Shown piece by piece: positions 21,605-32,920 of a stretch of 64,000 nt of DNA. Origin of the DNA: Mortierella sp. BCC40632 (taxonomy: Eukaryota > Mortierellomycota > Mortierellomycetes > Mortierellales > Mortierellaceae); assembly GCA_011634665.1 (NCBI GenBank), contig WAEK01000003.1:2140001-2204000 (forward strand), in the 5' to 3' direction. The notes under the pieces were generated by a model, which saw only the letters and a list, made by a program, of their open reading frames with translations, made no database searches and was not told the DNA's origin. How positions within the stretch are numbered: the first letter of the stretch is position 1; every line of letters begins with the position of its first letter. Position numbers and translations under genes: made by a program.

Positions 21605-23739
21605 CTACCTATGTCCCCCGCGAGAATGAGAGCCAGGCCCGTATGGCGGATGCTGGTAAGGATGATGTCTCGGGGGGTGAGGATAGCCCTGTGGAGGTGC
21701 CTGAGGTCTCTGAGGTTGATTATGAGAATGGTGGCGATATTGTGGACTTGGTGGGATTCGCCACTCCTGCAAGCACAGCCTCCGAATGGCTTCTTGATCA
21801 AAAGGTGGGCGAATCCCTTCATTGACATATTTCAGGAAAACCTCCAAGGCCTCTGTTTGACGAACAGCTGTCTTGACATTATTGTTCTTGATATAATCCA
21901 TAAAGTGACGATCACCCAGAAGCACATTTAGGTTCACAATGTGGTTAATCGTTTCACTGGGACCCCCAGCTTGATCAGAAGCGTTTGTCTCGAGATGTTG
22001 ATACTCTGCATTGACGCTGAGAAGATGGTCAATAACTTCAGAGGGTTTCCGTTCTAGAAGACGTCTACAGACCACATAGCGCTCAGAGTTCATGGGTCGA
22101 CTAGTCAAAGGCTTGACGACACAGATCTTTTCAAAATGACGTGAGAGGATCCAAACCAGACCTGCTGTCACAGGAGTGAAAATATCAAACACTTTGACAA
22201 CAAAGTCTCCACCTGAAAAAAAAAAAAAAAAAAAGAGGTTGTAGAATTGCCTTTAAGAAATCGTGTCTCTGTCACAGCTAAAGAAGACATACTGCGCAAT
22301 ACAACTTTTTTTTTTTTTTTTTTTTTTCTCTCGTACCTTTCTGAAGGATCATAAACATCGTCAGAATCTGGCAAAGAATCAACCTCTGAAGCAGATTCTC
22401 CTGAGCAGCCTCATCTCCGTCAACAGAAATGCCCTAAGGATGACACGTAGAACTAGAGTTAGAACAGAGAAAGAAAATGTCTTTCTTTCAGTGGAGCGAT
22501 GCAACAAATAGAACAGACTTACTCCATCCGCAACTACAAGACCGACCCCAAGGCCAGAGGTCTCCCTTTCAACAAACTCTACAAACGCCCTAATATTCTC
22601 CTCCTTCAGAATATTCCCGGTACTGTCCGCGCCATAGTGCACTCGAAGTGACTCTCTCGCCATCGCATCCTTGTGAAACCTATCCAACGTAAGATCCAAA
22701 TCACCTCTTAAGGTCATGGCCCATCCTCGAACTGCTTCGCCCCATGTATTCATTCGCCAAAGCAAATATTCTGAGAATCCACCCGGTCCAGCACAGAGAT
22801 CAGCAAATCGGAACAGCTTTGGGTCAATCTTTTCTTCATGACCTCCTGTGCCAGGGTACTCCTTTGGAGCTGTCAATGCCAACTGAGAGTCCATGCTAGC
22901 AATCTTTACAGAAGCACGGTTCATAAATACTGATGATGCGACAAGCTCGTAGGGATTGCAGCGTTGTCGTGCACGATTGAATTGCTCCTGTGGAACTTCT
23001 CCCAGTTTCCTCTGATAGGAGAGAATTGAACGTTAAAGATTATAAATAAATGAAAAAAAAAAAAAAAAAAAAAAAAGCAACCAGAAAAAGTAAGCTCTAC
23101 AAGAGTTTAAGGTATGACTGGTCGTCCATCAGTGAACAGAGAACATCTGTACCTTGTTGTCGGTGAGGTGGTGGACAATCTCTTCCGAACAAAACATGTT
23201 AAAGTCGGTGCTCTCTGGTACTCCTGATCTGATTGTGAGGCAATTCTCTGGGAGACCCCAAGAGCTCGCCTGGAAAATGTCGAGGTGCTGGTTAAGATAC
23301 TCTGTCGCTGGGACAGTAGGACGACCTTGTGGGTGACCATGGTATTGCTGCTGCTGTTGCTGCGGATTGGATGGATAAGAATCGTGTCTTGGGTGGGCCC
23401 CATGCTGTTGTAGTCCGTGCACAGGGTCATATCGAAGTTGTCCTGGCTGCTGATGTCCATACTGGAACGAAGGGTGCTGACCATATTCAAATCCAGGTGG
23501 GGCACCTCTTGGAGGTCCTGGCCTTGCAAAACGCGCTCGTGGACAATTCTGGAGCGTAGGAATGGCCGTAGGCGATGCTATGGGTGTCGCCGCGTACACC
23601 GGGTCATTCTCTAACAGTGGGTTGAAAATGCAAATGGGTTGAGTACGCTCCGCTCGGCTGTAATGCACAATTCCATGCCTGGACGTTGGTGGCAGAGGAA
23701 TGAGTTGAATACGCCTTGCGCACCGTTGTAAGGATCCAT
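21605..23739 (-). CDS. CMTR1: Cap-specific mRNA 2'-O-methyltransferase 1 (FtsJ fold)
   Basis: Methylates the ribose 2'-O of the first transcribed nucleotide of m7G-capped mRNA (cap1) using SAM. The SAM-binding loop is FADLCAGPGGFSEYLLWR. The K-D-K-E tetrad of the family is visible as ASVKIAS, VVADG, FVVKVFD and SRPMNSERYVV. A 16-base first exon (23724-23739) ends after MDPYN; its donor GTGCGC joins the acceptor before 23610 in phase to give NENDPVYAATP. Exon 2 (23154-23610) encodes a disordered, P- and Q-rich N-terminus. Then come 22523-23011, a short exon with GISVDGDEAAQENLLQRL, and the last exon from near 22212. The C-terminus is His/Pro-rich (PPRHHPYQHPPYGPG). Human CMTR1 has G-patch and WW domains; I see neither here. 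It is divergent from the RPC5 gene, 258 bp away. Confidence 0.9.
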
Positions 23740-23997
23740 TTGCTTGTGGGTTTCGTCCAGTGAACGTAGCGAGCGTGCAAAGAATGAACAGTCTGACCTT
23801 CGAGGCAAGGGCTCAAGACTGTGTTTTGGATTGTGGCTTCCTTTTTCTACTGAACTAAAGGTGTGTCTCCATGTCTTCATTCTTCACTCTCATTTAAACA
23901 ACCCTGCGAGCAAACCGACCACGCCTCATAAAGTCCAAGTACAGGAGACCGTTGGCGATATTATTTGAACAATAAGGAAACCTATATTCTTCCAGCA
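23740..23997. promoter_or_regulatory. Short divergent promoter, CMTR1 / RPC5
   Basis: 258 bp separate two divergent start codons, so both promoters must lie here or overlap the neighbouring leader. No TATA box recognised. Confidence 0.55.
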
Positions 23998-25385
23998 ATG
24001 CCTCCAAAGCAGAGTTTCAAGCCAACATTCGCACCCTCTGCGCGATCCAGGAAAAGAGTCGTCGAGCCCACTGGTGACTCTGACCCTGAGGATAGTCATA
24101 TGCAAACAGACGAAACACCAGAGGGCGGTGTATTTGAGGACGAACTCCAAAAGGAGGAGCGACTCAAAGAGGAGCTGGCAGTTGCTGGCAAGAGAGAAAC
24201 GGCAGAAGATCGGATGAAAGTCGAGAGTACTGCGCCCTCAACGACAGGGCCTGACTCTAGCTCGGCCTCACACTCAAAGACGGAACAGCCCCACGAGTCA
24301 ATCGAGGATATCTCTGGAAGTAGTGCGTCGCCATTGCCAGAAGTAGACGAGGTCATGGAGCCATCTGATATCGCTAGCCAATTCGAATCGTCAATGGAGA
24401 TGGACCAAAAATCAACAGAGCCCGACTATGCTGACGAAGGAGATGAGCTGGTAAAGGAGATCCCTGTATATCTCTCTCAGCGTCTGGCAAAGCACTTGTA
24501 TCTCTTTCAATATCCTGTTCGTGCTGCCGCTCTTGGTTACACGCACGAGTCTGGACCTACAAAGGCGAGAATTAAGCCATTGTCCCAACTCATCGAGCTC
24601 GAGCTTCCCATTGATACCTCAGCAAGTCAATACAATCGTGAAAGAGGTGAAGAGCTAGCAATGGGAATGAACGATAAGCCCCTCAGGACTGCATTGGACG
24701 AGGAGCCCTATGACGATGAAGAAAAAGAACTGCTAGACAAGCAAACCCTTATCTCATCACTAGTCCCAACCGCCACAAATTACCTTGCTGGTGTACTGAG
24801 GAATGGTATGTTGAGTGAATGCACGCTAATGACTGCTATCCATTGGCGTAGACTTTGCTTCTAACATTAGTACCTTTTTTTTGTTTTGTTTTGTTGTTTT
24901 GTGTGTGTGGTATTGGCTTTAGATGAATTGCATTTGACCCCTATCCATGGAACAGTCCAACTTCGCCCAAGCTTCAAATACCTCGACAAAATTGACGAGA
25001 AGCGTAAGCAGGCAAACAAGAAGGTCAACGATGAAGAAAACAAAGAACTCATTGCTAAGCAAAAGTCGGAGCAAGAACAAAAGGCTAAAGCCCTCCAAGT
25101 AAGTTGGTTTTTTTTTTTTTTTTTCCACATTTCATGCACTGTTTCTCATCATTCATTCATAACTCTATTCTTCTTTGTCGTCTATAGGTTCAAATCAGAA
25201 GCGCTGCTGATTCTGAGGCGCGGAAAGCAATGGGTCCTAACCGGGCGCGTCTCGCAGAAGATGAAAACTGGACCAAGCTTGACTACTTTGATGCCGAAAA
25301 AAAAAGATGGCCTCCATCCACGTACCTTTACTTTTATATGAATGCGGGAGAGTTTTTAATGGCACAGGGGATTCAAGTATTTTAA
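23998..25385 (+). CDS. RNA polymerase III subunit RPC5 / Rpc37
   Basis: Half of the RPC4-RPC5 (Rpc53-Rpc37) TFIIF-like heterodimer of RNA polymerase III, with roles in initiation, termination and reinitiation. Three exons: 23998-24805, 24923-25098 and 25188-25385, giving 393 residues. The N-terminal third is acidic and disordered. The dimerisation domain begins EIPVYLSQRLAKHLYLFQYP and contains ARIKPLSQLIELELPID and LTPIHGTVQLRPSFKYLD, typical of RPC5. The end (NWTKLDYFDAEKKRWPPST, YLYFYMNAGEFLMAQGIQ) is conserved-looking and stops with TAA at 25385. Its length suits a fungal Rpc37-type protein rather than the longer animal POLR3E. Confidence 0.88.
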
Positions 25386-26402
25386 CTTTCTCCCATGGTC
25401 ATACTTTCCTTGCTTGATAGACTGTTGAATCAGAGATTATCTACGATCGTATGTTTGCCAGCCATGTTGACGATCTCGAGTGCGCAACTACGGTCGAAGA
25501 TTATCTTGGCCTTGTATCGTCCAATAATGCACTACGCAGCGTATCCTAATTTGAATAAAACTATAGAAGCATGTCCCCAAGGGTTTTTTTAAAATAAAAT
25601 AAAAAAAAAAAAAAAAACTCACAACACTGTGGGAGCAGGGACCAAACTCATTGATCAGTATTCTTTCTCATCGCAGGCCATGCTCTAAAACCCTAATTTT
25701 TCGCGATTGAACTTTGATACACACCTCATTCATTGGACATCACAAAACAATTATTTTTGTGCCCTTTCTTCGTGGTAAAAATGATCTAATCCTCTGTATC
25801 TTTACAAAGTCTCCCCTACGCGAGCCTCATCTTCCCAATAATTGCGCTGGTTCTTCAACCAGAGATTGGGGAGAGGAGAGGACCAGTGGGTCTGGTCCAT
25901 GCTCCTATAGTGTTAAAAACTGATATTTATAAATATATATAAATACATATATCATTGGCGCCTGCCTCGCTGAATGGATATTCAGGTTCCTAGTCGTGAT
26001 ATGACTCAGCGACCCAGATTATCAGAGAACAAATACGGGACTAACACATCGACTGTCTAAAATTAATAATCCAGGCGCTAAATCAGCTTTGGCGAAGTTG
26101 AGGTAACATGGCGAAGGTGGCGAAGGCGGCGTATTGAAATGAGTGGCCATTATCAGTTCCGTTTGGTCTTGACCTCTTCCTCGAAATCTATAGAAAAAGA
26201 CGATTTTTTTTTTTAAGTTCAAAGCAAAGTAGGTGCGGCGCAGAACACAACTCTATTTTGGTACCCCATTTATCCTTCTTTCTCTCTTTACCCCCCGATT
26301 TGCAGGCTCAAAATAGAACAGAGGTTTGGCATCGCTCAAGATTGGTCTCTTTCGCGTTAAGTTGGATGTTTTCATTCTTTCTTCATTCTTCCATCTCCAG
26401 AA
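25386..26402. other. Intergenic, about 1 kb, no gene recognised
   Basis: Contains an A run near 25602-25617, an AT-rich dinucleotide-like patch at 25920-25950 and unique sequence. I found no tRNA-like or snoRNA-like element and no convincing reading frame. The right half is presumably the F-box gene promoter. Confidence 0.5.
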
Positions 26403-29400
26403 ATGATGAACGAGATGTCGAGCCTTGTCAACATTCCAGGCAAGTCAATTCATCCATGTCGACACACCCAACCCGCTAAGCAAAAAGGCTGACATGTTTT
26501 TATCATTCTTTGACCCTATCGAATAGAGCAACGCCACCAACAGCGTTTGCCAAACGAGTGTCTCCTGGAGATTATCCAACATTTCGAGTACGAGCTAGGG
26601 GAACTATGCAATCTATTGACCGTGAACAAGTTCTTCTTCGAGGTTGCTCTGCGTCTCATGATGAAGAACCCATTCAAAACCTGGAAAATGGAACTGACAA
26701 CGCCGTGTGCAAGTGGATCGGGATGGCGTAGCCGCGAGAAACTCTTGGCGCTTATTATTCGGTCCGCGGTACAACGCCTGATGCTCGAGAGACAATTAGC
26801 GTTGACAGAAGACAAAGACCAAAAGTGTTCTGCTCATGAATTGGCCATGGCTATTAAGCCATCCCAAGCCGCCTCGATGATTGAACCAGTAGATCCTGAG
26901 GGGCTCCTGAACGAGTACGGACTTACGATTGGCACCTATGGCGGGTTTACTCGTGAAGGAGCACTCTCCAAATGGACCACGGTTGACTATTCATCCTATT
27001 ATCTATCACTCAATCCAGTGGATATTAGACACCTTCACTGGAGTTTGTGCCTCCAGGATACAGAACAGATTCCACCTCTAAATGAAGGCGAACAAGACAC
27101 AGGGTCTGCATTCGAGACAGCCCGGGAGAAGGAAGATTCAACCACTGTGAAAACTCCTCGTCGTCTAATCCGGCTATTTCTCCGACGAAACTACGCCCGC
27201 GTCGTAGAGCTGGGCTTTAGCCCATACGAGGCGCCTTATCTGCTTCAATTTGCACCAGAGATGCGAAATCTCCGGAAAATCCTTATCAATAATACTTCGC
27301 GTTTAAAAGGGGACCAAATATACGAAAGCAATGTTGTCGAGTTCGTTCGTAAACATCGCGAATCATTTCCGAACAATCCTTCATTGGAAGTCAAGTTTTC
27401 CCAACCGTGGGCCCTCAGTGGTAGATGGAAGATAAATCAGATTCATTTGGATTCATCTCTCTGGAAAAGGGAGCTTCTTCGGCAACGGAATAAGGCACGA
27501 GTAGTGATTGACATTCTAGAAGCAGCAAGTAAACCCCGAGTACTGGACACGAGTTACTTGCCTGGATTTTATGAGGATGCGAGCGCTATCGAAACTGAGG
27601 AGTTGAAATCGCTTACTGATGAATTTACCGAGCGCCATGATGCGGGAGAAGGTCCGGCAATGGAGGCATTCCTGAGGAGGTGTTGTCAGTTGAGAAAGTT
27701 GAAGCTAGAGGTTGGCGACCCATATGTGTTCCGATGGGCAGTCCCGTCAAAGGCAATCCACGAAACCGGAACTGATCGATTTACGACACCCACGACTAGT
27801 ACCAGGATGTTTCTGAGGAGGACAGATCATCATGTCTCTCCACCGCGTCCTCTTCCCAAGCTAATGAAACTGAGCCTCAGGACCCACGTTGAACACCTGT
27901 TTTTAACCTATGCAGTCAATGATGCCGTGGAGGCGTTCGGCGAGAGCTTGGGTCGCATTAAAGTGAACTCAACCGTTTCAGAGGACAGGAGCACGCTATC
28001 TTTTGTTACGGACAAAAGGTCAATGCTTACCCAAGAACTCCAAAATGACTCAAGAGCAACAAGAATCGGGTTTAACTGGGTCCTTCCCAATGTGCGCAGG
28101 ATCCAACTTTCGATCTCAAGTAAATGTGATTTAGGGCCTTTTGATCATTGTCCACTTTTAGAGGAACTCGAGATCGATTGGGTAATGGCATTACCGTGGG
28201 TCATTCGGTTTCAAAGAGTGAATACTTCTGGAGGGTCGATGTCTGCGTTGGATCAGATTCAAGAAGAGCTAAAGTCGCAAGCCCTTGTGCTTCTACCAGA
28301 ATGGAATTTCCCACGACTTCGAAAGTTGAAGCTTACTGGCTTCGCTGCAGCCAAGTTCAACTTTGAGTCCCTCAAGTCAATGAAGAGGTTGGAACATCTT
28401 GACATCAGTATGGTCGAACAGGGATGGGATTCCTTTTTTGCAAACCTCTATATGACTATTCATCCAAAGGCCCTAAGAGATGCTTCACGGTCAATGGTAA
28501 GTTGCCATGAAAACACTCCCGCGTCCACGCTTTCACTTTTTTTTTTCTGTCTCAGAAAGGCTATGGAATTGATAGGTACCTTTTTGCTACCTCTAGAGAC
28601 ATCATGTCACTCTAAAAGACTCGAGAGTGGAAGCAGTGACATGCGACGAAGAGGGACTTCAAGATGGACATCTAAAATCAAAGTATTTCCCCTGGAAGTG
28701 GGCTTCAGAGTCATTGTTAATACTTCATATCTATGGTCCAATCGCCTCAGTGTTCCATCTCGAGCAGTTTACCAACTTTCCTAATTTGAGAGAACTTTCT
28801 CTCAAAGCCTCAAATACAAGTTACAAGTTTTTGACATCAATGGACCAGGCCATGGCTATGCTTTACTCAAACCAGACTGTAGAGCAGGAGCAGGATTGGC
28901 AGCAATACACGACCGAAATCAACACCGTAGATTCATCTTTATTGCCGTCGGATACTTCTACTAGAGAGGGTACAGCTAGTGGAAACGATGAATGGAATAG
29001 CTGTCACCCTACTCATGACTCGCTAGGCAGCCGGCTCGAGAAGCTCACATTCGTAGGCCCTTGGGAGGATATCCAAACAGATATCTGGATACGACTTTTG
29101 ACATGGTTTGCTCCACAGCTAAAGGCACTCGTAGCTTCAAAGAACCAGGACCCTACGCGACTATGCAGAGCAATTGATCAAGTGGACAGGGCCGCACAAT
29201 CGGCGACTGGGGGAGAAACTTGTTTAAGCAGTACACAAGAAGAGAACAAAGTAGAGAAGATGTTTGCTCAAGAGCAGGCTGAACTAGACCTATCAACTAC
29301 AAAGAATGCACCTGGCATGTGCTTGAGCAGTGTGAGGTTCGAGTCAAGCTTGTCACTCCTAAACTTGGAGGAGATGGGACTTGAGAAACTACAAAACTCG

Positions 29401-29484
29401 TTGGTGAGCAAATACTGTCAACTAGGCATCCGAATATACTCGAATTTTAGTGGAGAGAAGTTTGTCAAGAAGATCTATGGATGA
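26403..29484 (+). CDS. F-box-like / leucine-rich protein, 964 aa
   Basis: Probably a substrate-recognition or scaffold protein of the F-box/LRR type; the target is unknown. Exons: 26403-26439, 26527-28496 and 28597-29484, all in phase. The first intron has a GC donor (CCAG then GCAAGT). The F-box-like motif follows at once: RLPNECLLEIIQHFEYE, then LCNLLTVNKFFFEVALR. The rest is irregular and leucine-rich, with segments such as FPRLRKLKLTGFAAAKFNFE, LKSMKRLEHLDISMVEQG and FTNFPNLRELSLKASN that look like degenerate LRRs. A low-complexity acidic/Gln stretch precedes the last LRR-like part (SRLEKLTFVGPWEDI). Large F-box/LRR families of this kind are common in Mortierella-type fungi. No catalytic motif seen. 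Confidence 0.75.
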
Positions 29485-30227
29485 AGGACCATGGTCGACA
29501 TTCTGGAGTCATACCCAGAGAACACAAGAAATAAAAACGCTGCTCAACTTCTTTTTCTTCTTCTTCTTCCCCCTTCCAATTAAAGTTTGAGCTTCGGCAA
29601 CAGTGAACTCAGCTTTGCCGAGCCTTATTTTAGAGCACCTTCTTTTTCTCGAGCACCTAACCCTCCTCCTACCAAGACCCTTTATGCAAAGGATTAGGTA
29701 CTCGTAGTTCGTAGCTAGGAAATGACCCATTGACTCTTCTTAGACAGGGAATGAGATAGCTAGCGTGCCTTTCAGTCATGGCTGAAGAATGTGAGGGAGG
29801 TAAGAAGACAAAGGAGGACTGGGCAAAATCAAAAAGAGACCTTTGTAGCTCTACTTGATACAGAATTGTGCATAAAGCGGTGCTTGTGTGTTGGGGGGGA
29901 AGAGCAGAGTGAGAGCACTTGAGCACCGAAAGCCCAGAGATGACTGCGGTCGGGAGGCAAGACGGCACCGCCACAGGATTCCGCCATAGGACTCCGTGGT
30001 CGCATCCAGGCCTCGCCACGTTGTGGACGTGGCCCAGCGAGTGAGATTGGTCCTGTGGTGGCAAAAAGATATAAAGACAATGCGGCGCACTGCTCCCCCT
30101 CCCACCTCTTCTTTCCCCTCTCTCCTTTTTTCTGGCTTGTCACGCCTCTTTTCCTTCTTTTCATTCCCTTTCTTTCTCATCATCACTCACTCATTCATCC
30201 TTTTTCGACTCTCCGCATTCTCGCATC
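29485..30227. other. Intergenic between two F-box genes
   Basis: About 740 bp. The segment 30090-30200 is strongly pyrimidine-rich on the plus strand and ends about 30 bp before the ATG at 30228, as a leader or promoter would. TATAAA occurs at 30070-30075 (AAGATATAAAGAC). No reading frame looks real. Confidence 0.5.
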
Positions 30228-32393
30228 ATGGACACTCAGCCGAATGTTCTGCAACAGCAACTTGAGAAAACAAGTCTAAGCTCTATAGAGAGTCTTCCAA
30301 TCGAGGTCTTCCAACTCGTGTGCTCTCACTGCGACCTACATCTCTTGGCTCGATTTCGACTTGTTTCCAAGGCAATCCGCGACAAAGTTGACGGCTCGTT
30401 GACAGCTCGGCGGGCCCAAGCTGCTCCAAAAGCATCGCGCATGACCAAAGGCGGTTCTGACGGCCCCAATGCCTGCTACATCCGTGTCACGTCCTCATAT
30501 ACAGGGCCCATCACAGCTGTCTTTGACAGTTACAACGAAGAACACAACTGTCTCGAATTCAAACAACGCTCTAGTCCAGCGCGCGTTTTTCAACCTTTCC
30601 CGTTCCAAGCACCCCCAGGATTCGACTCCCAAAGCGACTTGCGTCCTCCCTTGTCTACCATCCTACCCAACGCTCCCCAGCCGGCAAGCTCCACTTTGGC
30701 CCGAATGGAGCTCAATATTTGGGAGCAGCAAACGGAGTCTGTCGCATCGAAATCGAAGGAACAGAAGCAGGAGCCCACTCAGTCCGTGGGTGCTTCACGA
30801 ACGCGCCGCTCGAACAGTATCACACAGGCTGGCATTGTTCGTACTACTGAACATCAATTGGAACAAGAGCTGAGGAGCATGGGACCGATTACTCCTCTTC
30901 CAAACAACAGCCCTATTCGCAACACTCTCAGTACGGCGCTAGCCCCAACGCCATCTGCATCCTCAGCTACTTCTGGATCCCCGTCGTATGTGCCGGCTGT
31001 AATGTCTCCTTCCCTCTCCTTCACGACGTCGGCGACAACAGCATCTAGCCAAGATGACTCAACAAACGAAAGTTACATGGCCCGGTTTGCGCGTCGAGTT
31101 CTTGGAGAGACTGGATACGAGTCCGCGAGGACCAATGCTTCCGCTGCCATCTCGGCAATTATGAATCCAAACACGGTGCCGATCCAAACAAGACCAGGCA
31201 TGGACGCAGTGAGGCTTGCAGAGGAAGCACGGCGGCTTTTCCATACTGTTGAGAAGGATGTTCTTCCCAAACTGAAGCAGTACAAACTTGATCTGACCGA
31301 AGGATCTCATTATTTTGGTGATGATGATTTTGTGGCTCATTACACCATTGGATTCGAGTACTGTGATCCGCCAGACAATCTCATGCCAGACCTACCGCCC
31401 GAGACTCTTTACGTAGTGCGGACGATCTCGATCGACTATATTCGAGTTGCATGGAAGTGGCTCTTGGCAGGAGTTCGCGCGCAGACGGTAGAGAATATCA
31501 AGGGTCCAACTATTGATCCATTGACAGTTGTAGATCCGATGCCCGACCTGCGAATGGGTAGGATCTATACAGAAAGATTCAACAGAGTCTTGAAAGAGAT
31601 AGAGAATCAGGACATCAGCCGTTATGTTCGAGGCGAGCTTGCTCTGTTAGGCTATGATGCGTCGATGATCCCAAGAGATTTCATTTCGGCTAATATGCGG
31701 TCGGGGCCGGTGTTAGCGTGGATTGCGAGAGAAGTAAAGAAGCCACTGATAATTGTCAAGCCCAGCTCATCGCTACTTCTTGACTCATTGAGACCAGGAC
31801 AAAAGCAGGAGGCGAGCAACCTGGAGCATAGACTGGAGTCACACACGCCAATAGAGACTATGAGGGTATTGGTGGAGGACAGACAATCTACGAGTGGGGC
31901 CAGGAGCAGCGAAAGGGCTCACAGTGTAGGTGAGCACGAGGAGGATGAATTTTCCGATTCTGACTGGGAAGACGTCGCAGCATATTCCTCAAGGGCTAAT
32001 GCAAAGAGGAGAGTTAATTATCCAGCGCCAATTTCTAAAGACTCTGCAAAGACGGATCTTGAGAGAACCGACTTGATTGAAGCGACGCTAGAAGAAGTAG
32101 CCGAGGATGCTGCCACTGCAGCAATGGTAGCGGCGGCGGCGGCGGCGGCGACAGCAGTGCAAGAGGAAGATGAAGAGTTGCTACGAAAGATGGTGTCGGA
32201 AATGAAGCAGAATTTGGGGTATCTCTGTGCACGCGACATACTGGAGGAAATGCTGGTTGCACAGGGCTATGCGCGCGAGCTGGTTTGGAAGTACGGAGTT
32301 GTTCGACGAGAACTGATGAACACCGTTCCCGAGCCTGGATACGCGAACATGGTACTGCAGAAAATCATCAAAAGTGAAGAACAGCACGACTAG
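30228..32393 (+). CDS. F-box-domain protein of unknown target, 721 aa
   Basis: Single exon. A classical-looking F-box lies at residues about 18-60 (SLPIEVFQLVCSHCDLHLLA, then RFRLVSKAIRDKV), so an SCF ubiquitin-ligase adaptor role is likely. The region after it is disordered and Ser/Thr/Pro-rich to about residue 280. A folded-looking middle follows (YMARFARRVLGETGYE, LFHTVEKDVLPKLKQYKLDL, GSHYFGDDDFVAHYTIGFEY, IDYIRVAWKWLLAGVRAQ). Then come an acidic patch (EHEEDEFSDSDWEDVAAYS) and an Ala run coded mostly by GCG (near 32128-32153). The C-terminus is helical. I do not recognise the middle domain. It is not similar in sequence to the F-box protein just upstream, so this is not an obvious tandem duplication. 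Confidence 0.72.
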   Translation: MDTQPNVLQQQLEKTSLSSIESLPIEVFQLVCSHCDLHLLARFRLVSKAIRDKVDGSLTARRAQAAPKASRMTKGGSDGPNACYIRVTSSYTGPITAVFDSYNEEHNCLEFKQRSSPARVFQPFPFQAPPGFDSQSDLRPPLSTILPNAPQPASSTLARMELNIWEQQTESVASKSKEQKQEPTQSVGASRTRRSNSITQAGIVRTTEHQLEQELRSMGPITPLPNNSPIRNTLSTALAPTPSASSATSGSPSYVPAVMSPSLSFTTSATTASSQDDSTNESYMARFARRVLGETGYESARTNASAAISAIMNPNTVPIQTRPGMDAVRLAEEARRLFHTVEKDVLPKLKQYKLDLTEGSHYFGDDDFVAHYTIGFEYCDPPDNLMPDLPPETLYVVRTISIDYIRVAWKWLLAGVRAQTVENIKGPTIDPLTVVDPMPDLRMGRIYTERFNRVLKEIENQDISRYVRGELALLGYDASMIPRDFISANMRSGPVLAWIAREVKKPLIIVKPSSSLLLDSLRPGQKQEASNLEHRLESHTPIETMRVLVEDRQSTSGARSSERAHSVGEHEEDEFSDSDWEDVAAYSSRANAKRRVNYPAPISKDSAKTDLERTDLIEATLEEVAEDAATAAMVAAAAAAATAVQEEDEELLRKMVSEMKQNLGYLCARDILEEMLVAQGYARELVWKYGVVRRELMNTVPEPGYANMVLQKIIKSEEQHD

Positions 32394-32431
32394 TCTAGGA
32401 GATATAGAGAGCAATAGAGAAAATGAAAGGA

Positions 32432-32500
<69 letters not shown>

Positions 32501-32920
32501 GCTTCTGTCTCGGGTCTACAGGAAACCGTGCCACGTTGATATTTCTGGGCTGGACCGGTGGGAGGATGATGCGATATATATAGATTTTTAAAGAGGACGA
32601 TCTGTAATTGCAAACGAGAGTAGCACGGGATACCTCCATTTCATCCCCTGGAACGAAATGGCTCTCTTTCCATCTTTATTTCCTTCCGCGCCATCTCTCT
32701 TTCTCTTCACCCTTTTCGTGTCTTTTTTCCATCTCTCCGTCCCTCCATTCCCGCCCATCTCTTATCTCACGCCTCGTTCATCCCACTGTCCTCCCTGTCG
32801 GCCCACATCATTTCCCTTGGACCAACCGACCATTGCACGTCAGGACACGACACTCATTTAAACAACCGTTAGTAGCAGCAGCAACAGCAGCAGCAGCACC
32901 CCCCCCCACATTCGTCTGCC
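32394..32920. other. Intergenic spacer, F-box gene end to ChAPs promoter
   Basis: Holds the GAAA microsatellite just after the F-box stop codon and a pyrimidine-rich stretch (32660-32770) leading to the ChAPs start. Short CAG-type triplets lie at 32873-32897. A TATATATAG element lies at 32574-32582. No gene seen. Confidence 0.5.
32431..32499 (+). repeat. (GAAA)n tetranucleotide microsatellite
   Basis: About 17 perfect AAAG/GAAA units in the 3' flank of the F-box gene, only some 35 bp after its stop codon. Confidence 0.95.

Noticed and set aside
23604..23880. Alternative minus-strand starts for CMTR1 giving 70-89 residue frames
   Set aside because: They run through the candidate first intron; splicing MDPYN to the acceptor before 23610 gives a phase-consistent N-terminus instead.
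25960..26060. tRNA or box C/D snoRNA in the spacer before the F-box/LRR gene
   Set aside because: No cloverleaf could be folded by eye and the C- and D-like boxes lack a terminal stem.
32374..32639. Lys/Glu- or Phe/Leu/Ser-rich frames over the GAAA repeat
   Set aside because: Tetranucleotide microsatellites are open in several frames; no coding evidence.
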